From VRUE01 sp963728045 (GTDB lineage: Bacteria > Actinomycetota > Thermoleophilia > Solirubrobacterales > 70-9), in NCBI GenBank assembly GCA_963728045.1, contig CAVSIE010000005.1, positions 1 through 64,000 on the forward strand: DNA of 64,000 nt, read 5' to 3'. A model generated the notes under the pieces. That model did no database searches and was not told the origin of the DNA. It saw only the letters and a list, made by a program, of their open reading frames with translations. A program made the position numbers and the translations under genes. Positions 15,679 to 24,796 of this stretch are shown here, piece by piece; within the stretch, counting starts at the first letter, position 1, and each line of letters opens with the position of its first letter.

Positions 15679-16971
15679 TTGATCGATAAGCCACGTCGTG
15701 TCGCCGTGGTCGGCGGCAACCGGATTCCCTTCGCACGCTCGAACTCGGTGTACTCGAGCGCCTCGAACCAGGACATGCTCACTGCGGCCCTGGATGGGCT
15801 GATCGACCGCTTCTCGCTCGACGGCGAGCGGTTGGGCGAGGTCGCCGGCGGCGCCGTGCTCAAGCACTCGCGCGACCGCGACCTGACCCGCGAGAGCGTG
15901 CTCGGCACCCGCCTCGCCCCCGAGACCCCTGCCTATGACGTCCAGCAGGCCTGCGGCACCGGCCTCGAGACGACGATCCTGGTCGCCAACAAGATCGCCC
16001 TGGGACAGATCGACGCCGGCATCGCCTGCGGCGCCGACACCACCTCGGACGCGCCGATCGGGCTCAACGAGGACCTGCGCCGGGTGCTGCTCGACGTCAA
16101 CCGCGAGAAGTCGACCGGCGGCCGGCTGAAGCAGCTGACGCGGGTGCGTCCCGGGCACGTCGTGCCGGCGATCCCCCGCAACGAGGAGCCGCGCACCGGC
16201 AAGTCGATGGGCGAGCACTGCGCGATCATGGCCGCCGAGTGGGAGGTCGGTCGCGAGGAGCAGGACGAGCTCGCGGTAACCAGCCACCACAACCTGGCCG
16301 CCGCCTACGAGCGCGGCTTCATGGCGGACCTGATCACCCCCTACATCGGACTCGAGCGCGACCAGAACCTGCGTCCCGACTCCTCGACCGAGAAGCTCGC
16401 CAAGCTCGGCCCGGTCTTCGGCGGCGAGGAGGGGACGATGACCGCGGCCAACTCGACCCCGCTCAGCGACGGCGCCTCGGCGGTGCTGCTGGCCAGCGAG
16501 GAGTGGGCGAAGGAGCGCGGCCTGCCGATCCTCGCCTACTTCGTCGACGGACAGACCGCGGCGATCGACCACGTGCACAAGCGCGAGGGACTGCTGATGG
16601 CCCCCGCCTACGCGATGCCGGCGATGCTCGACCGCAACGGGCTCGAGCTGCAGGACTTCGACCTCTACGAGATCCACGAGGCCTTCGCCGCCCAGGTGCT
16701 CTGCACGCTGCGCGCCTGGGAGGACGACGAGTTCTGCAAGGAGCGCCTCGGGCGCGACGAGCCGCTCGGCGCGATCGACCGCGAGAAGCTCAACGTCAAC
16801 GGCGGCTCGCTCGCCGCCGGCCACCCCTTCGCCGCAACCGGCGGGCGGATCGTCGCCAGCCTGGCCAAGGCCCTCGACGAACGCGGCTCCGGCCGCGGCG
16901 CGATCAGCATCTGCGCCGCCGGCGGCCAGGGCGTCGTCGCGATCCTCGAGAGCGCCGGAGGCGCATCGTGA
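15679..16971 (+). CDS. Thiolase / acetyl-CoA C-acyltransferase
   Basis: 430 aa. It cleaves 3-ketoacyl-CoA with CoA in beta-oxidation. The nucleophilic cysteine is C92 in QQACGTGLET, the EIHEAFAAQ and GGSLAAGHPFAATGGR motifs carry the histidines, and CAAGGQG has the second active cysteine. The length and S-L-A-A-G-H-P-F-A-A-T-G form fit FadI-like degradative thiolases. The start is a TTG with AAAGGTGAT at good spacing. First gene of a five-gene operon; the next start overlaps its stop (GTGA). Confidence 0.93.
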   Translation: MIDKPRRVAVVGGNRIPFARSNSVYSSASNQDMLTAALDGLIDRFSLDGERLGEVAGGAVLKHSRDRDLTRESVLGTRLAPETPAYDVQQACGTGLETTILVANKIALGQIDAGIACGADTTSDAPIGLNEDLRRVLLDVNREKSTGGRLKQLTRVRPGHVVPAIPRNEEPRTGKSMGEHCAIMAAEWEVGREEQDELAVTSHHNLAAAYERGFMADLITPYIGLERDQNLRPDSSTEKLAKLGPVFGGEEGTMTAANSTPLSDGASAVLLASEEWAKERGLPILAYFVDGQTAAIDHVHKREGLLMAPAYAMPAMLDRNGLELQDFDLYEIHEAFAAQVLCTLRAWEDDEFCKERLGRDEPLGAIDREKLNVNGGSLAAGHPFAATGGRIVASLAKALDERGSGRGAISICAAGGQGVVAILESAGGAS

Positions 16972-18292
16972 GCGACCGCTACGCGCAGCTCGTCAACGCC
17001 CCGGTCCTGAGCCAGGTCGCCAGCCAGCTCGGACTGCCGCAGCCAGCGACGCTGGAGCGCCGCAACGGCGGGCCGGCCGTCTCCGGTCCAGTACTCACCG
17101 GCGCAGCGCCGGGTGGAAGGCTCGAGCGGCCGCTGAAGGCAGTCCTCGACAGCATCGGGGTCGAAAGGGTCGGCGCCGAGGGCCCAGCCAAGGCGCTCGT
17201 CTTCGACGCCTCGGGGATCTCGGACTCAACCGAGCTGGTCGAGCTGCAGCGCTTCTTCTACCCCGGCGTCGGCCGGCTCGCCCGCAACGGCCGCGTCGTC
17301 GTCCTCGGCACGCCGCCGCAGGAGGCAGGCTCGACCCGCGCCGCCACGGCGCAGCGCGCCCTCGAGGGCTTCGTCCGCTCGCTCGGCAAGGAGGTCGGCG
17401 GACGCGGCGCGACCGCGCAGCTCGTCCTCGTCCGCAGCGGCGGCGAGGGGCAGCTCGAGTCGACGCTGCGCTTCCTGCTCTCGCCGCGCTCCGCCTACGT
17501 CTCCGGCCAGGTGGTGCGAAGTCGGCGAGGGGGTCGCGCCGCTGCCGGAGATCGAGTGGGATCGACCGCTCGCAGGCAAGGTCGCGCTCGTCACCGGCGC
17601 CTCGCGCGGGATCGGCGCCGCGATCGCCGAGACGCTGGCCGCGGACGGCGCCGAGGTCGTCGGCCTCGACGTGCCCCAGGCCGGCGAAGACCTGCGCCAG
17701 GTCGCGGCCAGGGTCGGCGGCGACGCGATCGAGCTCGACATCACCGCGCCCGAGGCGCCAGAACGGATCGCCGAGCGCTTCGCCGGCGGCGTCGACGTCG
17801 TCGTCCACAACGCCGGCGTCACTCGCGACCGCACGATCGCCAAGATGCCCGAGGAGCGCTGGAGCCAGCTGATGGAGATCAACCTCTCCAGCGAGGAGCG
17901 GATCAACGACGCCCTGCTCGACGGCGGCCTGCTCGCCGCCAACGGCCGCATCGTCGGCGTCTCCTCGATGGCCGGGATCGCCGGCAACAACGGCCAGACC
18001 AACTACGCCACCTCGAAGGCCGGCGTGATCGGGATGGTCGAAGCGCTGGCTCCGGAGCTGGCGCGAGCGCGGCGCGACGATCAACGCCGTCGCGCCGGGC
18101 TTCATCGAGACCCAGATGACCGCGGCGATGCCGGTCGGCCCGCGCGAAGCGGGCCGGCGGATGAGCAGCCTCTCCCAGGGCGGCCTGCCGGTCGACGTCG
18201 CCGAGACGATCGCCTGGTTCGCCAGCCCGGCCTCGACCGGGGTCAACGGCAACGTGGTCCGGGTCTGCGGCCAGAACCTGCTGGGGGCCTGA
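16968..18292 (+). pseudogene. High-molecular-weight FabG (3-oxoacyl-CoA/ACP reductase), frame broken twice
   Basis: GTG start overlapping the thiolase stop. The first ~180 codons encode the N-terminal flavodoxin-like Rossmann domain of FabG4-type long reductases. After a one-base insertion near 17520 the reading moves to the next frame and gives the catalytic SDR domain: TGASRGIG (NADP(H) loop), NAGVT, the S-S-M-A-G-I-A-G segment and TNYATSKAG (Y-x3-K). A second extra base near 18067-18070 moves it again, to NAVAPGFIETQM and the stop TGA at 18290. Codon quality is excellent between breaks, so consensus sequence error is likelier than decay. The role is reduction of 3-ketoacyl-CoA, or the reverse step in beta-oxidation. 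Confidence 0.8.
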
Positions 18293-19210
18293 TGGCGGTT
18301 CGCACCTTGGACAGCCCGCCGAGCATCCTGTCGCTCTACGCGCGCGCCGCGGCGCCGATGATCCCCGGCGCCTCGCTGCTGCCCTTCATCCCCGGCCGCG
18401 GCAAGGAGATTCCCGAGATCGAGCTGGAGCTGACCGGGGTTCGGGCCGAGCCCGCCAGCGGTCGCCGCCTACTCCCGCGTCTGCGGCTTCGCCCTACGCG
18501 ACCACCTCCCCCCCACCTACCCGCACGTGCTCGCCTTCCCGCTGCACATGGCGGTGATGGCCGACGGCAGCTTCCCCTTCGGCGCGGTCGGGCTGGTCCA
18601 CGTCGAGAACCGGATCGAGCAGCTGCGGCCGATCGGCCAGCGGACGAGGAGCTGACCTGCGAGTGCGGCCGACCGCGCTCGAGCCGCACCCGCGCGGGCG
18701 GACCTTCAGCCTCGTCACCGAGGCGCGCGTCGGCGGCGAGCTCGTCTGGAAGAGCGTCAGCACGATGCTGCGCCGCGGCGGCGACGAGTCGCGCTGCCGC
18801 CGGCAAGCGCACGCGACGACGAGCCACGACCTGGCGGCGAGCGCCGAGTGGAAGCTCGGCGACGACCTCGGCCGCCGCTACGCGGCCGTCTCCGGCGACC
18901 GCAACCCGATCCACATGCACGCGCTGACCGCCAAGCCGCTCGGCTTCCCGCGGGCGATCGCCCACGGCATGTGGACCAAGGCCCGCTGCCTGGCGGCGCT
19001 GGAGAGCCGCCTGCCCGACGCCTTCGGCGTCGAGGTTCGCTTCCGCAAGCCGATCCTGCTGCCCGCGCGAGTCGAGTTCGCGAGCGCCACGCGAGGCGAC
19101 GCGATCGATTTCGCGGTCCGCGACGCAAAACGTCGAACCCCCCACCTCGACGGCCGGGTGCGGCCGCTCGGGGTCCAAGTCCCAAAGCCGGGAGGAGCAA
19201 CTCGAGATGA
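18292..19210 (+). pseudogene. MaoC-type enoyl-CoA hydratase, double hot-dog, multiple frame breaks
   Basis: ATG at 18292 shares its A with the previous stop TGA. Reading across breaks gives a ~300-aa two-hot-dog hydratase: N-half LRDHLPPTYPHVLAFPLHMA, C-half ending in RYAAVSGDRNPIHMH (the D-x-N-P-x-H hydratase motif), then IAHGMWTKA. Frame changes occur near 18460 (extra base), 18641 (missing), 18656 (missing C in a C-run), 19130-19146 (A-run short by one and C-run long by one, compensating) and about 19165. Homopolymer involvement again suggests sequence error. It hydrates trans-2-enoyl-CoA. The stop TGA (19208-19210) overlaps the ATG of the next gene. Confidence 0.75.
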
Positions 19211-20550
19211 CCGTCACCCAGGACAAGAGCATGGCCGACCGCAGCATGGGGCTCGGCCTGCGCTGGCTCAACCGGCTCGCCGGCTCGGACCTGCTCGACC
19301 GGATCCGGCATCCGCAAGCAGGTCGAGCGAGCGCTGTTCACCACGCACCAAGAACGGCTTCCGCTCGGCGACCGCCGCCGGGCGGACCTTCAAGGCCGCG
19401 CAGCAAGCTGGGCAAACCGGCGCGCCAGGCGACCGGCAAGCCGACGCGGCCTCTTCGACCTCACGCCCGACGACGAGCAGCAGATGTTCCAGGAGGCGGT
19501 GCGCGAGTTCGCCGCCGACGAGGTGCGGCCCGCCGCCCTCGACGCCGACGCCGATCGTGAGACGCCGCCGGAGCTGCTCGCCCAGGTCAACGAGCTCGGC
19601 GTCAACATGCTCGGCGTGCCCGAGGAGCTCGGCGGCGTGATGCAGCGAGCAGGCCGCCGTCACCGCGGCGCTGATCGACGAGGCGCTCGCCCACGGCGAC
19701 ATGGGCATCGCCTACGCGGCGCTCGCGCCGGGCGCGCGTCGCCACCGCGATCGGCCACTGGGGCAGCGCCGAGCAGGAGGCGACCTACCTGCCCTCCTTC
19801 ACCGGCGAGGACGTGCCCGTGGCCGCCGCTGGCGATCCTCGAGCCGCGACCGCTCTTCGACCCGCTGAAGCTGGAGACCAAGGCGCGCCGCGACGGCGCG
19901 GACTGGGTGATCGACGGGGTCAAGTCGCTGGTCGCCCGCGCCAAGGAGTGCGAGCTCTTCGTCGTCGCCGCCGAGACCGAGGAGAACGGCCCGGCCCTCT
20001 TCGTGATCGAGTCCGGCGCCTCCGGTCTCTCGGTCGAAGACGAGCCGGCGATGGGCGCTGCGCGCGGCCGCGACCGGGCGCCTCGTGCTAGAGGGCGCAC
20101 GCGTCCCCGAGGGGCGCCCTGATGGCCGAGGGCAAGCGCGAGGCCTACGTCGAGTGCGTCGAGCGCGCCCGCATCGCCTGGTCCGCGCTTGCGGTCGGCA
20201 CCTCGCAGGCCGTGCTCGACTACGTCATTCCCTACGTCAACGAGCGGACCGCCTTCGGCGAGCCGATCTCCAACCGCCAGGCGGTCGCCTTCGCGGTCGC
20301 CGACATCGGGATCGAGACCGACGGGATGCGCCTCGCCGTCTACCGCGCGGCCAGCCGCGCCGACCAGGGCGAGGGCTTCTCCCGCGAGGCGGCGCTGGCG
20401 CGCCGGCTCTGCGCCGCGAAGGGGATGAAGATCGGCTCCGACGGCGTGCAGCTGCTCGGCGGCCACGGCTTCGTCAAGGAGCACCCGGTCGAGCGCTGGT
20501 ACCGAGACCTCCGCGCAGCGGGCGTTATGGAGGGCGCCCTGCTCGTCTAG
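19207..20550 (+). pseudogene. Acyl-CoA dehydrogenase, nine single-base insertions
   Basis: GGAGGAG precedes the ATG at 19207. Reading through extra bases near 19306, 19346, 19404, 19450, 19643, 19737, 19828, 20057 and 20114 restores one continuous ~445-aa acyl-CoA dehydrogenase. It includes MFQEAVREFAADEVRPAALD, the middle beta-domain, and the C-terminal helices FGEPISNRQAVAFAVAD and GSDGVQLLGGHGFVKEHPVE. All nine events are +1 and mostly a C after G or a G after C. Real decay would not leave nine insertions without substitutions or stops, so consensus error is favoured. The last intact frame runs 20122-20550. Confidence 0.78.
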
Positions 20551-20577
20551 GCGCAGGCCGACGAGCGAAGGCAAACC

Positions 20578-21798
20578 ATGATCAACCTAGAGATCCCGAA
20601 GAAGTTCAAGCCGCTGGTCAGCCAGGCCAACCAGGTCGCGACCGAGGTCTTCCGGCCGATCTCCCGCAAGTACGACGAGGCCGAGCACGAGTACCCGAAG
20701 GAGCTCGACATGCTCGCCTCTCTGATCGACGGGATGAACGAGGGCAGTGACAGCGGCGCCGGCGGCGCCGGCGCCGCCGGCGTGCGCCGCGAGTCGAACG
20801 GCAACGGCGACGGCGGCAACCGCAACGGCTCCAACCTCTCCACCGTGCTCGGCATCATCGAGCTCTGCTGGGGCGACGTCGGCCTGCTGCTCTCGATGCC
20901 GCGCCAGGGGCTCGGCAACTCGGCGATCGCCTCGGTGGCGAGCGACGAGCAGCTCGAGCGCTACGGCGGCAAGTGGGCGGCGATGGCGATCACCGAGCCC
21001 GAGGCGGGCTCGGACTCGGCCTCGATCCGCACCACCGCTGAGCTCGACGGCGACGAGTACGTGCTCAACGGCGAGAAGATCTTCGTCACCTCCGGCGACC
21101 GCGCCGACCTGATCGTGGTCTGGGCCTCGCTCGACCGCGACCAGGGCCGGGCGGCGATCAAGTCGTTCGTCGTCGAGCGCGACAACCCGGGGCTGAAGCT
21201 CGACCGCCTCGAGCACAAGCTCGGGATCCGCGCCTCAGACACCGCCAACTTCACGCTGCAGGACTGCCGCGTGCCGAAGGAGGCGCTGCTGGGCAGCCCG
21301 GAGATCGACATGAAGGCGGGCTTCGGCGGGGCGATGCAGACCTTCGACAACACGCGGCCGCTGGTCGCGGCGATGGCGGTCGGGGTCGCCCGAGCCTCGC
21401 TGGAAGAGACACGCAAGCGCCTCGAAGAGGCCGGTGTCGAGATCGATTACGCGACGCCGGCGCTCTCACAGCACGCCGCCGCGGCTCGCTACCTCGAGAT
21501 GGAGGCCGACTACGAGGCGGCGCGTCTGCTCACCCTGCACGCCGCCTGGATGGCCGACAACGGCAAGCCCAACTCGCTGCAGGCCTCGATGGCGAAGGCG
21601 AAGGCGGGGCGCACCTGCGTCGACGTCTCACTCGGCTGCGTCGAGCTCTGCGGCAGCGTCGGCTACGGCGAGAACGAGCTGCTCGAGAAGTGGGCGCGCG
21701 ACGCGAAGATCCTCGACATCTTCGAGGGGACGCAGCAGATCCAGCTGCTGATCGTGGCCCGCCAGCTACTCGGCAAGAGCTCGGCGGAGCTGCGCTAG
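20578..21798 (+). CDS. Acyl-CoA dehydrogenase
   Basis: 406 aa, intact, 27 nt after the broken dehydrogenase gene. Motifs are AMAITEPEAGSDSASI, VLNGEKIFVTSGDRAD, the helix motif AKAGRTCVDVSLGC and DIFEGTQQIQ with the expected catalytic glutamate. A low-complexity Gly/Ser/Asn linker (about residues 55-86) separates the first helix from the rest; its DNA includes a 26-bp GC palindrome. The pair of adjacent dehydrogenases may form a heteromer, as for some steroid or long-chain acyl-CoA dehydrogenases; this is an inference from adjacency. The stop overlaps the convergent HxlR gene by CTAG. Confidence 0.92.
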   Translation: MINLEIPKKFKPLVSQANQVATEVFRPISRKYDEAEHEYPKELDMLASLIDGMNEGSDSGAGGAGAAGVRRESNGNGDGGNRNGSNLSTVLGIIELCWGDVGLLLSMPRQGLGNSAIASVASDEQLERYGGKWAAMAITEPEAGSDSASIRTTAELDGDEYVLNGEKIFVTSGDRADLIVVWASLDRDQGRAAIKSFVVERDNPGLKLDRLEHKLGIRASDTANFTLQDCRVPKEALLGSPEIDMKAGFGGAMQTFDNTRPLVAAMAVGVARASLEETRKRLEEAGVEIDYATPALSQHAAAARYLEMEADYEAARLLTLHAAWMADNGKPNSLQASMAKAKAGRTCVDVSLGCVELCGSVGYGENELLEKWARDAKILDIFEGTQQIQLLIVARQLLGKSSAELR

Positions 21799-22472
21799 GC
21801 CTGGGAGGAGGCGGGCTGGAGCGCGGCCAGCGCTTCGGTCCTCAGCCTCTCGGGCAGGACGACCATCTCCCGCAGCGCCTCCAGCACCTCGGGGTTGCCC
21901 TCGATCTCGATCTCGGGGCCGACCGGCACGGCGCCTACCAGGGCCGCCATCACGCCCCGCGGCGGTCCGTAGAGGGTCAGGTCGGGATCGGAGGCCTTGC
22001 CCCGCTCGGCATCGATCCAGCCGTTGGCGATCCGCAGCCGGAAGGACTGGCCTTCGCTGCGCAACTGCAGCGAAATCGAGGCGTCAGCCGACGGTCGCAG
22101 GATCACCCGCAGCGAGTTGGGCAGGTGAGAGGGCTCGATCGCCTCGACTTCGGCGGCGCGGAAGAAGTTCAGCCCCCAGCGGCCGAGCTCGAGCAGCGGC
22201 CCTTCCAGTTCGCGGCCGACCGCGGTCAGCTCGTAAGCGGTCGCGGCGGCAGGAGGATCGAGCTCGGAGCGGCGGACGACGCCGTCCTGCTCGAGCTGGC
22301 GCAGCCGCTTCGTGAGCACGTCGGTGGGAGCCCCCCCAACGGCTCGTGCCAGCTCGGAAAAGCGCAACGGGCCAAGCGAGAGCTCGCGGACGATCAGCAG
22401 CGCCCAGCGCCCGCCGATTCGATCGAGAGCCCCCGCGAGACTGCATGACTGCCCGTAGTTGCGCGGCGACAC
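21795..22472 (-). CDS. HxlR-family transcriptional regulator with C-terminal SCP2-like domain
   Basis: 225 aa, GTG start. The N-terminal winged helix-turn-helix is typical of HxlR: a conserved cysteine in QSCSLAGALDRIGGRWALLI, then LRFSELARAV and LTKRLRQLEQDGVV. The C-terminal ~100 residues (ISLQLRSEGQSFRLRIANG, DPDLTLYG) look like a sterol-carrier/SCP2-like lipid-binding domain and may sense an acyl ligand. Divergent from the MMPL transporter, with a 9-bp inverted repeat between them. Confidence 0.85.
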   Translation of the reverse strand: MSPRNYGQSCSLAGALDRIGGRWALLIVRELSLGPLRFSELARAVGGAPTDVLTKRLRQLEQDGVVRRSELDPPAAATAYELTAVGRELEGPLLELGRWGLNFFRAAEVEAIEPSHLPNSLRVILRPSADASISLQLRSEGQSFRLRIANGWIDAERGKASDPDLTLYGPPRGVMAALVGAVPVGPEIEIEGNPEVLEALREMVVLPERLRTEALAALQPASSQA

Positions 22473-22497
22473 AGAAGGATCTTAGCAGTCGATTTGT

Positions 22498-22521
22498 AAT
22501 TCAAAGCAGTTACTTTGAATT
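22498..22521. promoter_or_regulatory. Inverted repeat, probable HxlR operator
   Basis: AATTCAAAG (22498-22506) and CTTTGAATT (22513-22521) are perfect 9-bp arms with a 6-nt spacer, strikingly AT-rich against the surroundings. It lies 26 bp upstream of the HxlR start and 62 bp upstream of the MMPL gene, where an autoregulatory site controlling both genes is expected. Confidence 0.65.
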
Positions 22522-22582
22522 CTGGTACAGTCCCCGCCCGTGATCACCTCACGGTTCCCCAACCCCGCGCGTTGAAACCTCA

Positions 22583-24748
22583 ATGAGCCGAGTCGCCGAC
22601 CTCACCTGGAAGCACCCGAAGCTCGTCCTCGCAGCTGTCGCGGCCTTCGTCTTGTTCGCCGCCGCCGTCGGCAGCGACGTCGAGAGCCACCTCAAGGCGG
22701 CTGGCTTCACTGACAACAGCTCGGAGAGCGAGCAGGCAACGGCTCTGATGCGCGACTCGCTCGGCTACAACCCGAATCCTGCAATCGTGCTCGTGGTCCG
22801 CTCGCCCGGAGGTGGCCCGCTCAATCCGAAGGATTCCGCCGTACGGCGGGAGGTAGACCGGCTCAGCCGTGAGATGGCGCAGGTCGAGCACGTCGGCCGG
22901 GTCGTCAACCCGCTGCGCGACCGCCGCGCCGGCGCCACCCTGATCGCCCGCGACGGCGAGTCGATCGCCCTCGCCGCATATCTCTCCACCCTGGACATCC
23001 AGGACGCCGGCGGCTACGCAGCAGAGGACGTCGCCCCGATCGCCGCCGCGAGCTCGCTCGACGTCGCGATGGGCGGCTTCGCGCCCGGCTTCAACGAGAC
23101 CAACGACCAGACCCGCGAGGACCTGACCAAGGCCGAGCTGATCGCCTTCCCGATCCTTGCTCTCCTCCTGCTGTTCGTCTTCCGAGGCGTGGTCGCGGCT
23201 GCGATCCCGCTCCTGCTCGGGGTGATCTCGATCGTCGGAACGCTGCTCGTGCTGCGGGTCATGGCGAGCTTCGCCGACACCTCGCTGTTCGCGCTCAACA
23301 TCGCCACCGGGCTGAGCCTGGGGCTGGCCGTCGACTACGCGCTGCTGCTGGTGTCGCGCTACCGCGAGGAACTCGGGCGCGAAGGGCCGACTCGTGAGGC
23401 TCACCGGCGCACCGTCGCCACAGCGGGTCGCACCGCGGTCTTCTCTGGACTCACCGTCGCCGCCGCGCTGGCGGCGCTGATCGTGATGCCGCAGCGCTTC
23501 CTCTACTCGATGGCGGTCGCTGGCGCCTCCGTCGCCCTCCTCTCCGCAGTGATGGCGATTCTCGTCGTGCCCTCGCTACTGGCGCTGCTGGGCACTCGCA
23601 TCGACGCCCTCTCGATCCGTCGCGGCCCGGCCGTCTCCGACACTTCCGACGGCTGGTACCGGCTGGCGCGCGGCGTGATGCGGCGCCCCATCGTCGTCGC
23701 CCTGGCCAGCTCGGCGCTGCTGCTGGCCGCTTCGGCGCCGCTGCTGTGGACCACGCTGACCGGCCCCAGCGCCGAAGCAGTGCCGCCGGGGCAGCCCTCC
23801 TACGACGCGTACGAGTACCTGGAGGCGCACTACCCGCGCGACGTGACAGAGGCGGTCACGGTCACCGTCGACGGAAGCGCCAGCCCACCTCGGCTGGCTG
23901 CCTTCCAGCGCCGCGTCGAAGCAGTCGACGGCGTAGTCCGCGGGGCGCCCTTCGCCCGGGCGCCGGACGACGTCGCCTACACCAACTTCGCCCTCTCCGG
24001 CCCGGCCCTCAGCGGTGAGTCCCAGGACTCCCTGCAAGAGGTCCGGAACCTGAGCCCACCGCTTGGGACCGAGGTGCTGGTCTCCGGCAACACCGCCAGC
24101 TTCGTCGACCAGAAGCAGAGCCTGGTCGAGAACGCGCCGCTGGTCGTCGCGATCGTCTCCCTCACCACCCTCGTCCTCCTCTTCCTGCTCACCGGCTCGG
24201 TCCTGCTGCCGCTGAAGACGCTGCTGATGAACACGCTGACCCTGGGCGCGACACTTGGCATCCTCGTCCTCTCCTTCCAAGAGGGCTGGCTGAAGGCGCC
24301 GCTCGACTACACCGGCCCGGCCGCGGTCGAGGTGACCAGCCTGGTCTTCCTCTTCGCCGTCCTCTTCGGCCTCGCCACCGACTACGCGGTGCTGGTGATG
24401 GCGCGGATCAAGGAACGCTACGACCTCGGCGACAGTAACGAGGAGGCGGTCGCGACCGGGATCGGCAAGACCGGCCGTGTGATCACGGCCGCGGCGCTGG
24501 CGATAGCAATCGTCTTCCTCGCCTTCGCCGTCAGCTCGGTCTTCTTCGTCAAGCAGATCGCGGTCGGGATGGCGGTCGGGGTGATGATCGACGCGACGAT
24601 CGTCCGCGCCCTGCTCGTCCCCTCCCTGATGCGCCTTTTCGGCGAGTGGAACTGGTGGGCGCCTAAACCGTTGGCCCGCCTCCAGCAGCGGCTTGGCTTC
24701 TCGGAGTCCGAGCCCACGGACACCGCCCCGGGCGAGTCCGCCGCCTGA
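22583..24748 (+). CDS. MMPL-family (RND) lipid/drug exporter
   Basis: 721 aa. RND-type two-fold repeat: an N-terminal membrane helix, a ~120-residue extracytoplasmic loop, a bundle of membrane segments with LGLAVDYALLLVSRYREEL, a second loop, and a second bundle with LATDYAVLVMARIKERYDLG. The D-Y pairs are the proton-relay signature of MmpL proteins. Substrates of the family are lipids, siderophores or drugs. Control by the divergent HxlR regulator is likely, and an acyl-CoA synthetase follows on the same strand. Confidence 0.92.
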   Translation: MSRVADLTWKHPKLVLAAVAAFVLFAAAVGSDVESHLKAAGFTDNSSESEQATALMRDSLGYNPNPAIVLVVRSPGGGPLNPKDSAVRREVDRLSREMAQVEHVGRVVNPLRDRRAGATLIARDGESIALAAYLSTLDIQDAGGYAAEDVAPIAAASSLDVAMGGFAPGFNETNDQTREDLTKAELIAFPILALLLLFVFRGVVAAAIPLLLGVISIVGTLLVLRVMASFADTSLFALNIATGLSLGLAVDYALLLVSRYREELGREGPTREAHRRTVATAGRTAVFSGLTVAAALAALIVMPQRFLYSMAVAGASVALLSAVMAILVVPSLLALLGTRIDALSIRRGPAVSDTSDGWYRLARGVMRRPIVVALASSALLLAASAPLLWTTLTGPSAEAVPPGQPSYDAYEYLEAHYPRDVTEAVTVTVDGSASPPRLAAFQRRVEAVDGVVRGAPFARAPDDVAYTNFALSGPALSGESQDSLQEVRNLSPPLGTEVLVSGNTASFVDQKQSLVENAPLVVAIVSLTTLVLLFLLTGSVLLPLKTLLMNTLTLGATLGILVLSFQEGWLKAPLDYTGPAAVEVTSLVFLFAVLFGLATDYAVLVMARIKERYDLGDSNEEAVATGIGKTGRVITAAALAIAIVFLAFAVSSVFFVKQIAVGMAVGVMIDATIVRALLVPSLMRLFGEWNWWAPKPLARLQQRLGFSESEPTDTAPGESAA

Positions 24749-24796
24749 TAGCGAACTGACTCGCTCATCACTCTCGCGTGAGGCAAACTGCCGCGC

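Noticed and set aside
16968..20550. True pseudogenes in the beta-oxidation operon
   Set aside because: Seventeen or so single-base indels without accumulated stops or substitutions do not look like decay; the entries are typed as pseudogenes only because the given sequence breaks the frames.
20745..20800. GC palindrome (26 bp) in the second acyl-CoA dehydrogenase gene as an inserted element
   Set aside because: It lies in a low-complexity Gly/Ala linker of GGC/GCC codons, where palindromes arise by chance, and the region varies naturally in this family.
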